Assembly: GCA_020683205.1 (NCBI GenBank)
Contig: CP085689.1
Coordinates: 2,232,001 to 2,296,000 of the forward strand
Source: Lentisphaerae bacterium WC36
Lineage (GTDB): Bacteria > Verrucomicrobiota > Lentisphaeria > Victivallales > SZUA-371
Direction of reading: 5' to 3'
Length of the DNA: 64,000 bases
Shown piece by piece: positions 46,560-56,663 of this stretch. A program made the translations under genes and the position numbers. Within the stretch, counting starts at the first letter, position 1. Each line of letters starts with the position of its first letter. The notes under the pieces were generated by a model that was not told the DNA's origin, did no database searches, and was given only the letters and a program-made list of their open reading frames with translations.

Positions 46560-46745
46560 TCTTTATATATCAAAAAAGAAGCTTTTAGCAACTTTTATTA
46601 AAATTATGTTATTGTTAAGTAAAAAATCTGTTTTTATGTTAAAGGACACTTTTCAAAATAAAACAAATTCCTTCAAAATAAAGATATAAACATATTGTTA
46701 AAATAACATCAATTTTAAGTCACTGCAACTATTTTAGAGATGAAA

Positions 46746-46780
46746 CAGCAATAATTTCGCACACCACAAAACTATTGCTG
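46746..46780 (-). other. Hairpin downstream of cstA
   Basis: CAGCAATA and TATTGCTG form an 8-bp stem, extended by AAA/TTT pairs, around a 10-base loop (minus strand after cstA). No T-run follows, so it may be a weak or Rho-assisted end. No gene is seen between 46560 and 46823. Confidence 0.4.
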
Positions 46781-46823
46781 AATTAGTATCAATTTCAAAG
46801 CTATTTTCACTTATATTAAACTG

Positions 46824-48533
46824 CTATTTTTTACTCTTGATAATTTTTCTAAAAACAAAACAACTTTCTATCATCATCCAAATCTGAAAGATAATAATTA
46901 TAACACTAATTGCCAGCAATAAATAATTATTTTTACTATAGAAGTCAGTTATTTTTATCTCCATAGCCCAAAAAGTCATAACAAACATAAATACCATTGG
47001 CACTGCACATAGCCAATAATTTTTCTTCCTTGAAGCTAAATAAATGGTTAAAACTAATAACGCTAATCCACTCAACAACTGGTTCAAACTACCAAATAGC
47101 GGCCATAATGCCGCCGCCCCTTTTCCAGTTCCATCTACAAATGCTAAACCCAATGCAGAGCCAACCGCAATTAACGTAGCAGGATGCTTTTTTGCTAAAA
47201 ATGGCATTTTAGCCGTCATTGCCAATTCACCAACAATATAACGTTGAATACGAGTTGCACTATCAAGTGTAGTTGCTGCAAATGCCGCGATAAATACTCC
47301 CATAATCGTAGTTGCCCACTGAAATGGAATACCTGTTTTTGCAATCATGTTACTCGAACCAGTAATAAAAGCATTTAATTTCGCAGCCAATCCTTTTAAC
47401 GCAGTCCAATCGGCATACTGAGCGTTAAAAGCATTTGCCCCAGTTAAAAATTCACCATTTTTTTCAAAACCTAACCCAAGTCCCGCGCAACATGCAATAA
47501 TTACAAACACTGCTAACATTCCTTCTGTTAACATAGAACCATAGCCAATAAACATTGCATCGTGTTCATTTAAACACTGTTTTGAAGACGTTCCCGAGGC
47601 CACTAACGAATGAAACCCAGAAATAGCACCACAGGCAATCGTTACAAAAATCATTGGCATAAAGCTCAGCGCACCACTTACATTTGTGTTAACTTCTGGA
47701 GCAACCATAGTTGGGTGAGCAACAACTACTCCTACCGCTAATAAAACTAGTGAAATAATTAACTGGTATGAATTTAAAAAATCACGTGGTTGCAACAATG
47801 TTTGCACTGGTAAAATTGATGCAATATATGCATAAATTAATAATAGTATCACCCAAATTTTCACAGGATCAATACCCATATCTTCAGGCATTTCTAATGG
47901 CATTTTTGTTCCTACAAAAATTGTTCCATACATGATAATTACTGAGATTAATACGGCAATTTTTGCAAACCTCGAATTTTCATCTCCATTTTTCATAATA
48001 ATTTTACCTAAAATAATTGCAATCGGAATCTGTACCCAAATTGGAAAAACTGAATCTGGAAAAAGAGAAAAACACGCCGCAATCACAACCCCAAAAATAG
48101 CAATAACAATTAAATTCAAGAAAAATATAATCAATAAAAATAAAGTCTTAACTCGTGGAGATATCAAATCTCCAGCGATGTCACCAATTGATTTTCCTTG
48201 ATTTCTTAATGAAATAATTAATGCACCAAAATCATGAACAGCCCCCATAAAAACCGAACCCAACAGCACCCATAACAAAGCGGGAACCCACCCCCAAATA
48301 ACTGCAATAGCAGGTCCAACAATCGGCCCTGTTCCAGCAATTGAGGCAAAATGATGCCCAAATAAAACCTTTTTGGGTGTTGGGACAAAATCCACATCGT
48401 CACGCAATTCTGTACTTGGACAAACATTCTTCAACGATACTTCAAAAATTTTTCGAGCAATATACTTTCCATAAGTATGATATGCGATAACATAAAATAT
48501 TGCCGCACCAACTGCAATTAATAACGAATTCAT
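46824..48533 (-). CDS. cstA: Carbon-starvation CstA-type membrane transporter
   Basis: A 569-residue protein with around 16 membrane segments. Family motifs include GHHFASIAGTGPIVGPAIAV near the N-terminus and GFHSLVASGTSSKQ, plus AATTLDSATRIQRYIVGELA. CstA proteins transport peptides or pyruvate upon carbon limitation. It is downstream of mutL by 60 bases with AAGAGG before the start, but with a long 13-base spacer, so translation initiation may be weak. Confidence 0.9.
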   Translation of the reverse strand: MNSLLIAVGAAIFYVIAYHTYGKYIARKIFEVSLKNVCPSTELRDDVDFVPTPKKVLFGHHFASIAGTGPIVGPAIAVIWGWVPALLWVLLGSVFMGAVHDFGALIISLRNQGKSIGDIAGDLISPRVKTLFLLIIFFLNLIVIAIFGVVIAACFSLFPDSVFPIWVQIPIAIILGKIIMKNGDENSRFAKIAVLISVIIMYGTIFVGTKMPLEMPEDMGIDPVKIWVILLLIYAYIASILPVQTLLQPRDFLNSYQLIISLVLLAVGVVVAHPTMVAPEVNTNVSGALSFMPMIFVTIACGAISGFHSLVASGTSSKQCLNEHDAMFIGYGSMLTEGMLAVFVIIACCAGLGLGFEKNGEFLTGANAFNAQYADWTALKGLAAKLNAFITGSSNMIAKTGIPFQWATTIMGVFIAAFAATTLDSATRIQRYIVGELAMTAKMPFLAKKHPATLIAVGSALGLAFVDGTGKGAAALWPLFGSLNQLLSGLALLVLTIYLASRKKNYWLCAVPMVFMFVMTFWAMEIKITDFYSKNNYLLLAISVIIIIFQIWMMIESCFVFRKIIKSKK

Positions 48534-48593
48534 AAAACTTTTTTAACCTCTTAATAAATCTGTAAAATAAAATACCATAATCAAAAATTTACC

Positions 48594-50666
48594 TTATCTT
48601 CGATTAAACCTTTTTTCCAATTCCTTAACGGTTAATTCAATTACTGTTGGTCTACCATGTGGGCATGAATATGGCAATTCACAATTATCAAGCTGACTTA
48701 ACAACGACTTGGCTTGAGAAATTTCTAGCTTATCGTGCGCTTTTACTGCTGACTTACATGCCGCCATCGCAATTGCTTCTAAATCAACTTTACTTTTTAA
48801 ACTCCCATGATCAATTAATTGTGATAATAAATCAATCAAAACCCCAGCAGCATTATTTTGCTTCATGCCATTGGGTATTGAGTTTAAAATAACAGTATTA
48901 CTGCCAAATTCTTCAACCGCAAACCCCAGTTTACTGAAATAATTTTTGTATTTTATTAAAAAATGAAATTCATGCACACTCAATTCAATTGTTAATGGAA
49001 ATAATAACGCTTGACTGGCACTCTCTTTATGCATGGCATCAGTTAATAACTTTTCAAACATGACTCGTTCGTGAGCAGCATGCTGATCAATTAAAATCAC
49101 ACCCTCCTTACTTAACGCAATCATATAAGTTTCTTGAAAAAAACCTAGAACTTCTAATGAACTAAAATATTCATTTTTTTGTTTTTTACTTTCACTCACA
49201 TTGGTATTAGCTTCAACTACCTTTAACTTTTTATCTACAATCTTTTCATCATTACTTGCTTCAACGATATTTTGAATATCTTCAACGTCAATCGCTTGAT
49301 GCCCTAATATGGTAGGCTTTTTTTCACCTGAAACACTTGCAAATTTATTAGTTTTCTTTTTAGCTTGATTCTTAAGATCTTTCGATTTTAAACTTTTTGA
49401 ATAATCTCTCAAATCACAATTCTGCTTTTCAACTGCTGAGACTAATTTCTCATTTTTTTGATAATCTTCTTTTTGAGTAATATTATCAACTACTTCATTG
49501 ACAACTTCTTCTATTTCTATTGAATTGTCAACTCTATATTGTTTTTCAAATTCATCTAATTTATTACCATCTAACTGCAACGGCTGCTCTAAATTTTGTT
49601 GATAATCAACACTGGCACCGTGAAGTAATTGACGAATTGAAACATTTTTATCAACTGATAAATTTAAGTTTTTCTGATTATTAACTTTTAATTTTTCAGC
49701 CACAGCATTAGCAACAACTGAACTCAACGTGCGTTCTTGACGAAAACGAACTTCACGCTTAGCTGGATGGACATTTACATCAACCAATGTTGGAGAAATA
49801 GTCACAAATAAAATTGCCACGGGGTACCGTCCACGCTCAACTAATGAACTATACCCTTCACTAATTCCCCGATATAAAGCTGTAGCAGTTACAGCACGCC
49901 CGTTAACAAATGTCCTCTGATCGCGTCGACTAGTCTTAGTATATGAATGTTTTGAAATATATCCACTAACCGTAATCCCAGCCTGTGAATAATTTATTGG
50001 CAACAACGCATTCATCGTAGTTGCACCCAAATATGATTGAATCCGTGGTTCAATGGTATTATGCGCCGGAGAAGAATAAACTAAACGATTATCAAAATAT
50101 AATTCAATTCCAACTTGTGGGTGTGGTAAACTTAGTAAAAAAATATTTTCAATAATATGTTTTTCTTCAGTTGCCTTTGACTTTAAAAATTTTTTTCTTG
50201 CAGGCGTATTAAAAAATAATTCACGCACCACCATTTGAGTACCTGGCGCCATTCCTGCTGGGCGATTATGAACAAAACGTCCACCATGAATTAAAACTTC
50301 ACTTCCGCCATCAGAATCATGCTGACGCGACTTAAGATGAAATTGTGAAATTGAGGCAATACTTGGAATCGCTTCACCACGAAAACCAAAGGTTAAAACT
50401 TCTTCAATATCTTTAGCATCTTTAATCTTACTGGTTGCATGTTGCTCTAAGCAAAGCAATAAATCCTCTTCACTCATTCCACAACCATTATCTGTTACTG
50501 AAATTAATTTTGTTCCAGCTTTTTCAACTCTCACGGTAATTTTAGTTGCTCCAGCATCTAGTGAATTCTCAACTAATTCTTTAACAACTGACGCAGGTCG
50601 ATCAATAACTTCACCTGCGGCAATCTTATTGGCAACATCTTCACTTAAAACTTTTATTACACTCAT
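48594..50666 (-). CDS. mutL: DNA mismatch repair protein MutL
   Basis: A 690-residue protein. The GHKL ATPase (about 1-330) has GEVIDRPASVVKELVENSLD, DNGCGMSEEDL and TFGFRGEAIPSI. A long charged linker (about 330-490) follows. The C-terminal domain (about 495-690) has DQHAAHERVMFE, which fits the metal-binding endonuclease motif DQHA(X)2E(X)4E, plus ACKSAVKAHD and CPHGRPT. So this MutL should nick DNA itself, as in bacteria without MutH. mutS is not in the window. Confidence 0.95.
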   Translation of the reverse strand: MSVIKVLSEDVANKIAAGEVIDRPASVVKELVENSLDAGATKITVRVEKAGTKLISVTDNGCGMSEEDLLLCLEQHATSKIKDAKDIEEVLTFGFRGEAIPSIASISQFHLKSRQHDSDGGSEVLIHGGRFVHNRPAGMAPGTQMVVRELFFNTPARKKFLKSKATEEKHIIENIFLLSLPHPQVGIELYFDNRLVYSSPAHNTIEPRIQSYLGATTMNALLPINYSQAGITVSGYISKHSYTKTSRRDQRTFVNGRAVTATALYRGISEGYSSLVERGRYPVAILFVTISPTLVDVNVHPAKREVRFRQERTLSSVVANAVAEKLKVNNQKNLNLSVDKNVSIRQLLHGASVDYQQNLEQPLQLDGNKLDEFEKQYRVDNSIEIEEVVNEVVDNITQKEDYQKNEKLVSAVEKQNCDLRDYSKSLKSKDLKNQAKKKTNKFASVSGEKKPTILGHQAIDVEDIQNIVEASNDEKIVDKKLKVVEANTNVSESKKQKNEYFSSLEVLGFFQETYMIALSKEGVILIDQHAAHERVMFEKLLTDAMHKESASQALLFPLTIELSVHEFHFLIKYKNYFSKLGFAVEEFGSNTVILNSIPNGMKQNNAAGVLIDLLSQLIDHGSLKSKVDLEAIAMAACKSAVKAHDKLEISQAKSLLSQLDNCELPYSCPHGRPTVIELTVKELEKRFNRR

Positions 50667-50802
50667 AACTTATATGATACTCCTAAAAATATCCTCTGAT
50701 ATAAAAATATAATTTCTGGCTACTTTAGAAAATTTTTTTTTAATATTTACTTTGCGTTTAACTACGTTATAATAAAATTATTAAATAAAAAAAGCATTTT
50801 TT

Positions 50803-51516
50803 TTAACCGATTTCAATACTTTTAGAAATGCTTTTTAAATACTCACTCTTTTTTTCAATCTTGTCATTATTTATTTTCAACACACCTTGCTCTATTTCTT
50901 TAATACGATATTCAAGAAAAAAAGCTTCATCAACTAACTTTAGCTTTTTATAAACTTTAAGCAAATTTTTCATAACTAAAATATTTTCACTATTTAAGTC
51001 AAAAGCTTTTTCTAAATAATTTTTTGCATCTTGATATTTATTTTGTTCATAACAAGCTACTCCTAAACTATTCAAAACATTAATATTTTTATCATTTCGA
51101 CGCAATAATTTCAACCAAAACAACTCTGCTTTATGATATTCTTTTAACTCAAAATTTGCATACCCCATATAGTACAGCAACATATCACAACGTACGTCTC
51201 TCTTATCTAAAAAAAGGTAATTGTTTTGTAATAGCCTTAAAACATGATGATATCTCTTTCGGTATAACAAATCATAAATTGATTGGTCAAAGCTTTTGTA
51301 ATAATCGTCAAAGCTATATTGACTTTCTCTATCTAAATGATCATCAATTTTATTTAAAAATTCACCACTCAATCCTGAAATATCCATAATTTCTGATACT
51401 TGAGAATCATAATCAGTTATTGAAGAACGCAATAAGTTCGTCCCGCTAATGAGTAATGCAGTCATTACTACAATAGCAAATTGAATAACAATAAATGGCC
51501 AAAGATCTTTAAACAT
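50803..51516 (-). CDS. Membrane-anchored TPR protein
   Basis: A 237-residue protein. One N-terminal membrane segment (about 7-27, PFIVIQFAIVVMTALLISG) precedes a helical region with TPR units (about 90-200), including NINVLNSLGVACYEQNKYQD and AKNYLEKAFDLNSENILVMK. The C-terminus is hydrophilic. It may be a protein-complex scaffold. It is co-directional with OppD upstream and MutL downstream, with no clear operon evidence. Confidence 0.75.
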   Translation of the reverse strand: MFKDLWPFIVIQFAIVVMTALLISGTNLLRSSITDYDSQVSEIMDISGLSGEFLNKIDDHLDRESQYSFDDYYKSFDQSIYDLLYRKRYHHVLRLLQNNYLFLDKRDVRCDMLLYYMGYANFELKEYHKAELFWLKLLRRNDKNINVLNSLGVACYEQNKYQDAKNYLEKAFDLNSENILVMKNLLKVYKKLKLVDEAFFLEYRIKEIEQGVLKINNDKIEKKSEYLKSISKSIEIG

Positions 51517-51552
51517 ATAATTTATAATTAAGCTGTTAAGTTAATATAAAAA

Positions 51553-51586
51553 TTTAAAAATGTTTTTTAAAAAAAACATTTTTAAA
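51553..51586 (-). terminator. A/T-only hairpin overlapping the OppD stop, possible terminator
   Basis: TTTAAAAATGTTTTTT is mirrored by AAAAAACATTTTTAAA with a two-base loop, a 16-bp arm. The OppD stop codon lies inside it. Both strands run into T-rich DNA. The stem is weak because it is nearly all A-T. Confidence 0.4.
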
Positions 51587-52589
51587 TATAATGACAACGA
51601 CAACAATGCTTTGCATCGTTATTAACCTCATATTCCTTAGGAAATTTATCTTGACATTTCTGCAATTCTTCTACTGTTAATGAATCAGCTAAAGAACACC
51701 TGCCATAAAAACGACATCCTGTCGGATAATTTCCAACGCTAGGGACAGATCCACGAATTGTTTGCAATGAGTCAACTTTTCCGCCAAGCACAGGCACTGC
51801 TTTCAACAACGCCTTAGTATAAGGATGCGCGGGGTTGTAGATTACCTCCTCCACTGTTCCTTTTTCAACGGCAGATCCAGCATACATAACAATCACTTTA
51901 TCAGCTAATTCTGAAACAATTCCTAAGTTATGGGTCACCAGTAAAATTCCCATCTGATATTTATCTTTTAATTTATATAATAATTCAAGAATTTGAGCCT
52001 GAATTGTCACATCTAATGCGGTCGTTGGCTCATCAGCAATCAACAACTTAGGACGACTAGCTAACGCCATTGCAATCATAATACGTTGTTGCATCCCACC
52101 ACTTAATTCATGTGGGTATGCTTTTATACGCTTTTCTGGAGCAGGAATTCCAACGTCTTGGAGCAACTTAATAACTTCAGAATTAATGTCAATAACATCT
52201 TTACGGTGTAATAAAATTGCCTCAGCAATCTGATCTCCAATTCTAAACACAGGGTTAAGTGAAACTGTTGGCTCTTGAAAAATATATGATACTAATCCTC
52301 CACGAATTTCATTAAGCTTAGAACGATTTAAATCAAGGACCGCATACTTTCTTTTATGTTCTTGATTATAAAGCATAATGGTTCCATTTTTATAGCTAAC
52401 CAAAGGTTCTTGATGCAAACGAGCAATAGCTAAACAACTTAAACTCTTACCACAACCACTTTCACCGACCAGAGAAACAACTTCACCTGGGCGCACAGAA
52501 AATGATAAATCATTAACCACTGTTATATCTTTATTATCAATAACAATATTAATTGCTAAATTTTCAACTTCTAATAATTTATTTTTCAT
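51582..52589 (-). CDS. OppD/DppD-type peptide ABC transporter ATPase
   Basis: A 335-residue ATPase from the ATG at 52589; a GTG five codons earlier is possible. Motifs: Walker A GESGCGKS (about 41-48), Q-loop FQEP, signature LSGGMQQR, Walker B LLIADEPTTALD, and switch His in THNLG. The C-terminal oligopeptide-type extension has CRFYGRCSLADSLT with CQDKFP and CCRCHYI, a Cys cluster typical of OppD/DppD. It would power peptide or nickel import or export. No permease or OppF partner lies nearby, which is odd. Confidence 0.88.
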   Translation of the reverse strand: MKNKLLEVENLAINIVIDNKDITVVNDLSFSVRPGEVVSLVGESGCGKSLSCLAIARLHQEPLVSYKNGTIMLYNQEHKRKYAVLDLNRSKLNEIRGGLVSYIFQEPTVSLNPVFRIGDQIAEAILLHRKDVIDINSEVIKLLQDVGIPAPEKRIKAYPHELSGGMQQRIMIAMALASRPKLLIADEPTTALDVTIQAQILELLYKLKDKYQMGILLVTHNLGIVSELADKVIVMYAGSAVEKGTVEEVIYNPAHPYTKALLKAVPVLGGKVDSLQTIRGSVPSVGNYPTGCRFYGRCSLADSLTVEELQKCQDKFPKEYEVNNDAKHCCRCHYI

Positions 52590-52700
52590 TATTAAATAAT
52601 TCACCTTTAAAAATAAAATTAAATTAGACTTTTAAAATAAACTTAAAAAAATCCGCTATTTTTATTTTAAGATAACGCTATATTTTTTCAATTACAAATC

Positions 52701-52734
52701 AAAAAAGGGTTTTTCGTTGCCGAAGAACCCTTTA
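52701..52734 (-). terminator. Terminator of the HEAT/cytochrome gene
   Basis: On the minus strand AAAGGGTTCTTCG pairs with CGAAAAACCCTTT around a GCAA loop and is followed by a TTTTTT run. Confidence 0.85.
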
Positions 52735-52783
52735 TAAAAAATTGTCATTAAAGTGACATATTGTTTTACAAAATTATTTGTGG

Positions 52784-55700
52784 TTATTCACGCCCATGAA
52801 CTGAAATACTATTCGCTGTTCGCAAACGCTCTTCACGTTCATCAGGAGCATATCCTTTGAACCATAATTTTGCTCGATAACGAATATCATTTTCCTTCGG
52901 AAATAATTGCACTGGTTTCGTACGAATTGCCTCAGGAAATTTCGCAAAACTTTCTGGAGCTCCATCTGGCATTTCATGACAACCAATACAGCCTTTTGTT
53001 TCATTTGGTCGCACATATTGCCATACAATTTCATTACCAATAACTTTTTTATCAGCATCCAGAACTTGAAGATGGAACACCCTATCTGCTGGCAACTGAA
53101 TCATAAATGAACCGTCCGCGGCTACTGGAATTGTTCCTAATATACGAGCTGTTGTTCCGCCATGATTACGCCATGCAATACCACCATTCATATGAGTTTG
53201 AACACGTGTCGTCGGCACAATCCCTTCGATAACACGGATGTATTTACCATATTTTTTGACGTAATGATGTTGAGTTGTAAAAATTGAACTACAGTACAAT
53301 GTGCCCATAAATGAAGTTTCATCTAAACTACTTGGCATTACTGGTGGTAATTTTCTTGGTTGCAACGGACGTGCTTCAAATTCAGTTGTCTTCGGATCAT
53401 TATAAATTAACTGCAATTTGCCAGTATCAACATCCATATAATAGAGCCCTAAATCTGTAGGTGCCCAATCATCGAGACGCTTCTTTGAATATTTTTTAGA
53501 AGGCTGACCAATAACATTTTTCTTTGAATATATTTTTAATGGTCTTTTTCCAGCTGCAACTAATACCGTTTTGTCATCAATCTTCCATGGAGTTGTTACC
53601 GCCCATTCATTGTTTGGACGTAAAAATCTTTCTTTATAACGTCCAGGACCTACCAACATTGGACCACGAAATGAATTAATCAAATACATAGAATCACCCC
53701 AGTAAGAAGGCTGAGTTATTCGTAATGCTCTGTGACGAGGAGTTGCCACAGCGCCAGCGCCTCCAATTCTTGACCAAAAATGGCGACGTTCAGGTCCATA
53801 AATAGTTGTTGGCTTACTACCATCTTGTGATACAGTAATCAAATTCAATTCCGTTTTCATTCGTGAATAAAATACTTCAAGTCGTGAAAAAACAATCTGT
53901 CCATCATCGGTAACTGATGCTTCATTGTCACGTCCAGCATTAAAGCCAATCACTTTTATAGCACTGCCATCATAATTAATTGTTGCTAAGCCAGTTATTG
54001 GATAGCCATGATATTCATCACGACCGCCAACACGACTTGTTGAAAACATTAAACGACCATCTGGTAAGTAAATTGGCTGAACGTCATGGTATGGACCAAA
54101 GGTAATTTGACGTAAATTTTTGCCATCAGCATCAATTTCGTAAATATGCCACCATGGGTTTTCTCCAGATTCTTGACGGGCAAACAAAATCTTTTTACCA
54201 TCATAAGAGACCTCTAAATCAGCGACAAACCCCGTTTTAAAGTGGGTTAACTGCTGTAAACTTTCTTGTGGGTTAGCAGTGTTAATTTTGAAAATATTTT
54301 TGCCCAAACGATATGTTGGACCTGCATCTGTTGTTGAATATCCAGTTTGATCCTTAGAAATTTGATAATGATTTCCCGGATTCTTTGTGCCCTTAATAAA
54401 AACAATTTCTTGAGGTTTTCCAGTCGGAATTGGTAATTGTTTTAAAGTTCGAGTTTTATTTTTTGGGAAAGCAAATGGTTGAATATTTTGCTTAAAAATT
54501 GCTTCACGAGCTAACAATCTCACACTTGCTACAGGGTGAAATGTTGCTGCTTTTTTTAATGCTGCAATCGCTTTAGGCGTTTTTAATTTGCATAAAGCAA
54601 CTGCCGCTTCATATTGCACTTCAATCACATTTTTATCATTATTTAAAAATTTAATTAATAATTCATCACTTGATTTATCATTCAAATATCCTAATGCATT
54701 GATATAAGCGGTTTTAAAACGTGGACTTGGATCATTATATTCATCATATCCATCACCTAACCGACCTTTTCCAAAACGGAAGTAATCAGCATTAAACCCA
54801 TAACTTGCATCATCAGGAGCTGTTGTCAATAAATGTTTAATTTTAGGCAAAGAGGAGTGTGATTTGTTAAAAATCAAGGCTCTTGTCGCATCAATTTTAA
54901 CCCACCCGTTAACATTATCAAGCATTTTTTCAAGCAGAGGAATATCTTCTTTGTCGCGTGCTAGAGCAGAAATAATATTGCTACTAAACGATGGATAACG
55001 TGAATTTTTACCATAATTCCATAATGCAGCCAAACGCATAACAGATTCACGATGTGGTAAATCTTTAGAAACGGTACGCTCATTAAATCCTAAAGCCTTA
55101 AATGCCGCATTTTTAATGTCTTGAGCAATTCCAGCTTCTTCTAAAATGTAACGTATGTATTTTTGATAAGGTTCTTCCTGATAATAAACATTTGCATCCC
55201 AATGTGTCGGAAACAGCGCGACTAAGTATGGAGTATATTCACGAATTTGCGCTTTAACTTCAGGAGAAATATTATTTGCTCTTGACAAACTTTGTAAAAT
55301 ATAAAAAGCTGTCTTTGGCATACGATCAGCACTTGTTAAATAAGGTTTATCAGAAATATCTACAGAAACAACTGGTTTATCTTTAGGGTCACCAGCGAGC
55401 CACTCCCTATAATTAACGGAATATTCTGGTAGTGCATTAATTAATGCTAGAGATGCACTATCCGTATTAATATCGCCAAGCGCTTCCGCAGCATAAGAAC
55501 TCCAAACGGGTTTTTCATTAAGTAACGTAATCAGTGTTTTTTCGGCATTTTTTCCACCTAACCGCCCTAACGCTCTGATACCAGCTTGAACCATTAAGCG
55601 TTCGCCACGATCAATCACAGATTGAGATTCTGGAGTGTATTTATATTTATAATACATATTTCTTTCAAGCCTGTTGATTGCTTGATTAGCTCCACTAATA

Positions 55701-56383
55701 GGGCGATACATTAAATCTTGAGTTAAATAAGGTTTAATAGCATTTATTACATACTTTGTACTATTTTTATCGCCACATGAACCTAAAGCGCGCAAAAGCT
55801 TAGCATATTCATAATAAAAGTCACCTTTCGCATAAATATCCTTACCAAATTGATTTTGCTTATCAGCTAAATTAATGTCATCTGGCAACTTCTTAGCAGC
55901 TAATTTATTTAATGAATTAACATTAAATTTAGCAATTTTTTCTTTAATTAGCTCTTTTTGTTTATTTTTCTCTGCAAGAGATTGACCTAACGCATCATAT
56001 TTTAAATCCAAAGCCGTTAAATTAATTAACCCATTTACTGCAGCTTGACTAACAGTCCAATCTTCATCATCCAACAATTTAACTAAAACTGGAATTGAAT
56101 TAATATCTCCTGTCCATGCTAAATTCATTGCCACTTCGCGACGTACTTCAGCAGATTTATCATTTGCTAATTTTGCAACCAAATAAGTCACAGAAAAAGC
56201 TCTCATGTATGATAAATACTCAACAGCAGTTTCTCTTGTTTCATAATTTTCTGAACTTAATTGCTTAGTAAGGCAGTCTAATTCTTCATCTAAAACATTA
56301 CTTTCTGCAAAAGTAGATACCGATAAAGCAGACACGCAAGCAGCAAGAAGCACAAAGCTCCCTCTCTGGTAACTTTTTCCCAT
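52784..56383 (-). CDS. Exported HEAT / beta-propeller / c-type cytochrome protein (HzsA-like)
   Basis: A 1199-residue protein with a signal peptide (about residues 1-28). HEAT repeats (about 40-650) include ETRETAVEYLSYMR, VRREVAMNLAWTGDINSIPV and VQYEAAVALCKLKTPKAIAA. A WD40/PD40-like propeller (about 660-960) has DLEVSYDGKKILFARQE and PDGRLMFSTSRVGG. A C-terminal region resembles the middle domain of hydrazine synthase alpha and ends with a haem-binding CIGCH at 1132-1136. Such fusions are common in PVC bacteria and their job is unknown. Only one CxxCH is seen, so hydrazine synthesis is not implied. Confidence 0.85.
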   Translation of the reverse strand: MGKSYQRGSFVLLAACVSALSVSTFAESNVLDEELDCLTKQLSSENYETRETAVEYLSYMRAFSVTYLVAKLANDKSAEVRREVAMNLAWTGDINSIPVLVKLLDDEDWTVSQAAVNGLINLTALDLKYDALGQSLAEKNKQKELIKEKIAKFNVNSLNKLAAKKLPDDINLADKQNQFGKDIYAKGDFYYEYAKLLRALGSCGDKNSTKYVINAIKPYLTQDLMYRPISGANQAINRLERNMYYKYKYTPESQSVIDRGERLMVQAGIRALGRLGGKNAEKTLITLLNEKPVWSSYAAEALGDINTDSASLALINALPEYSVNYREWLAGDPKDKPVVSVDISDKPYLTSADRMPKTAFYILQSLSRANNISPEVKAQIREYTPYLVALFPTHWDANVYYQEEPYQKYIRYILEEAGIAQDIKNAAFKALGFNERTVSKDLPHRESVMRLAALWNYGKNSRYPSFSSNIISALARDKEDIPLLEKMLDNVNGWVKIDATRALIFNKSHSSLPKIKHLLTTAPDDASYGFNADYFRFGKGRLGDGYDEYNDPSPRFKTAYINALGYLNDKSSDELLIKFLNNDKNVIEVQYEAAVALCKLKTPKAIAALKKAATFHPVASVRLLAREAIFKQNIQPFAFPKNKTRTLKQLPIPTGKPQEIVFIKGTKNPGNHYQISKDQTGYSTTDAGPTYRLGKNIFKINTANPQESLQQLTHFKTGFVADLEVSYDGKKILFARQESGENPWWHIYEIDADGKNLRQITFGPYHDVQPIYLPDGRLMFSTSRVGGRDEYHGYPITGLATINYDGSAIKVIGFNAGRDNEASVTDDGQIVFSRLEVFYSRMKTELNLITVSQDGSKPTTIYGPERRHFWSRIGGAGAVATPRHRALRITQPSYWGDSMYLINSFRGPMLVGPGRYKERFLRPNNEWAVTTPWKIDDKTVLVAAGKRPLKIYSKKNVIGQPSKKYSKKRLDDWAPTDLGLYYMDVDTGKLQLIYNDPKTTEFEARPLQPRKLPPVMPSSLDETSFMGTLYCSSIFTTQHHYVKKYGKYIRVIEGIVPTTRVQTHMNGGIAWRNHGGTTARILGTIPVAADGSFMIQLPADRVFHLQVLDADKKVIGNEIVWQYVRPNETKGCIGCHEMPDGAPESFAKFPEAIRTKPVQLFPKENDIRYRAKLWFKGYAPDEREERLRTANSISVHGRE

Positions 56384-56663
56384 TTTTTTAATTCTCCAAA
56401 CATTTCTTTTCTTTTTTTCTTGAATCTTATAACTAGCTTTTTATAATAACTTTAACCCAGGATAATATAACTATTATAACTAGCAAAGGTTCAATTACAC
56501 ATATTATATATAGCATTTTTTAATAAAAAAGACAACCTCTATTTAAAAAAAAATTAAGATTTTCATTTGCTAAAGAGCTATAAAGAAGTTACTTTCATTA
56601 TTAGGCTAGTTTTAATTTGTTTAAAATTAAAAAAATTTGGACATATAAAGGCAATTAATAATT

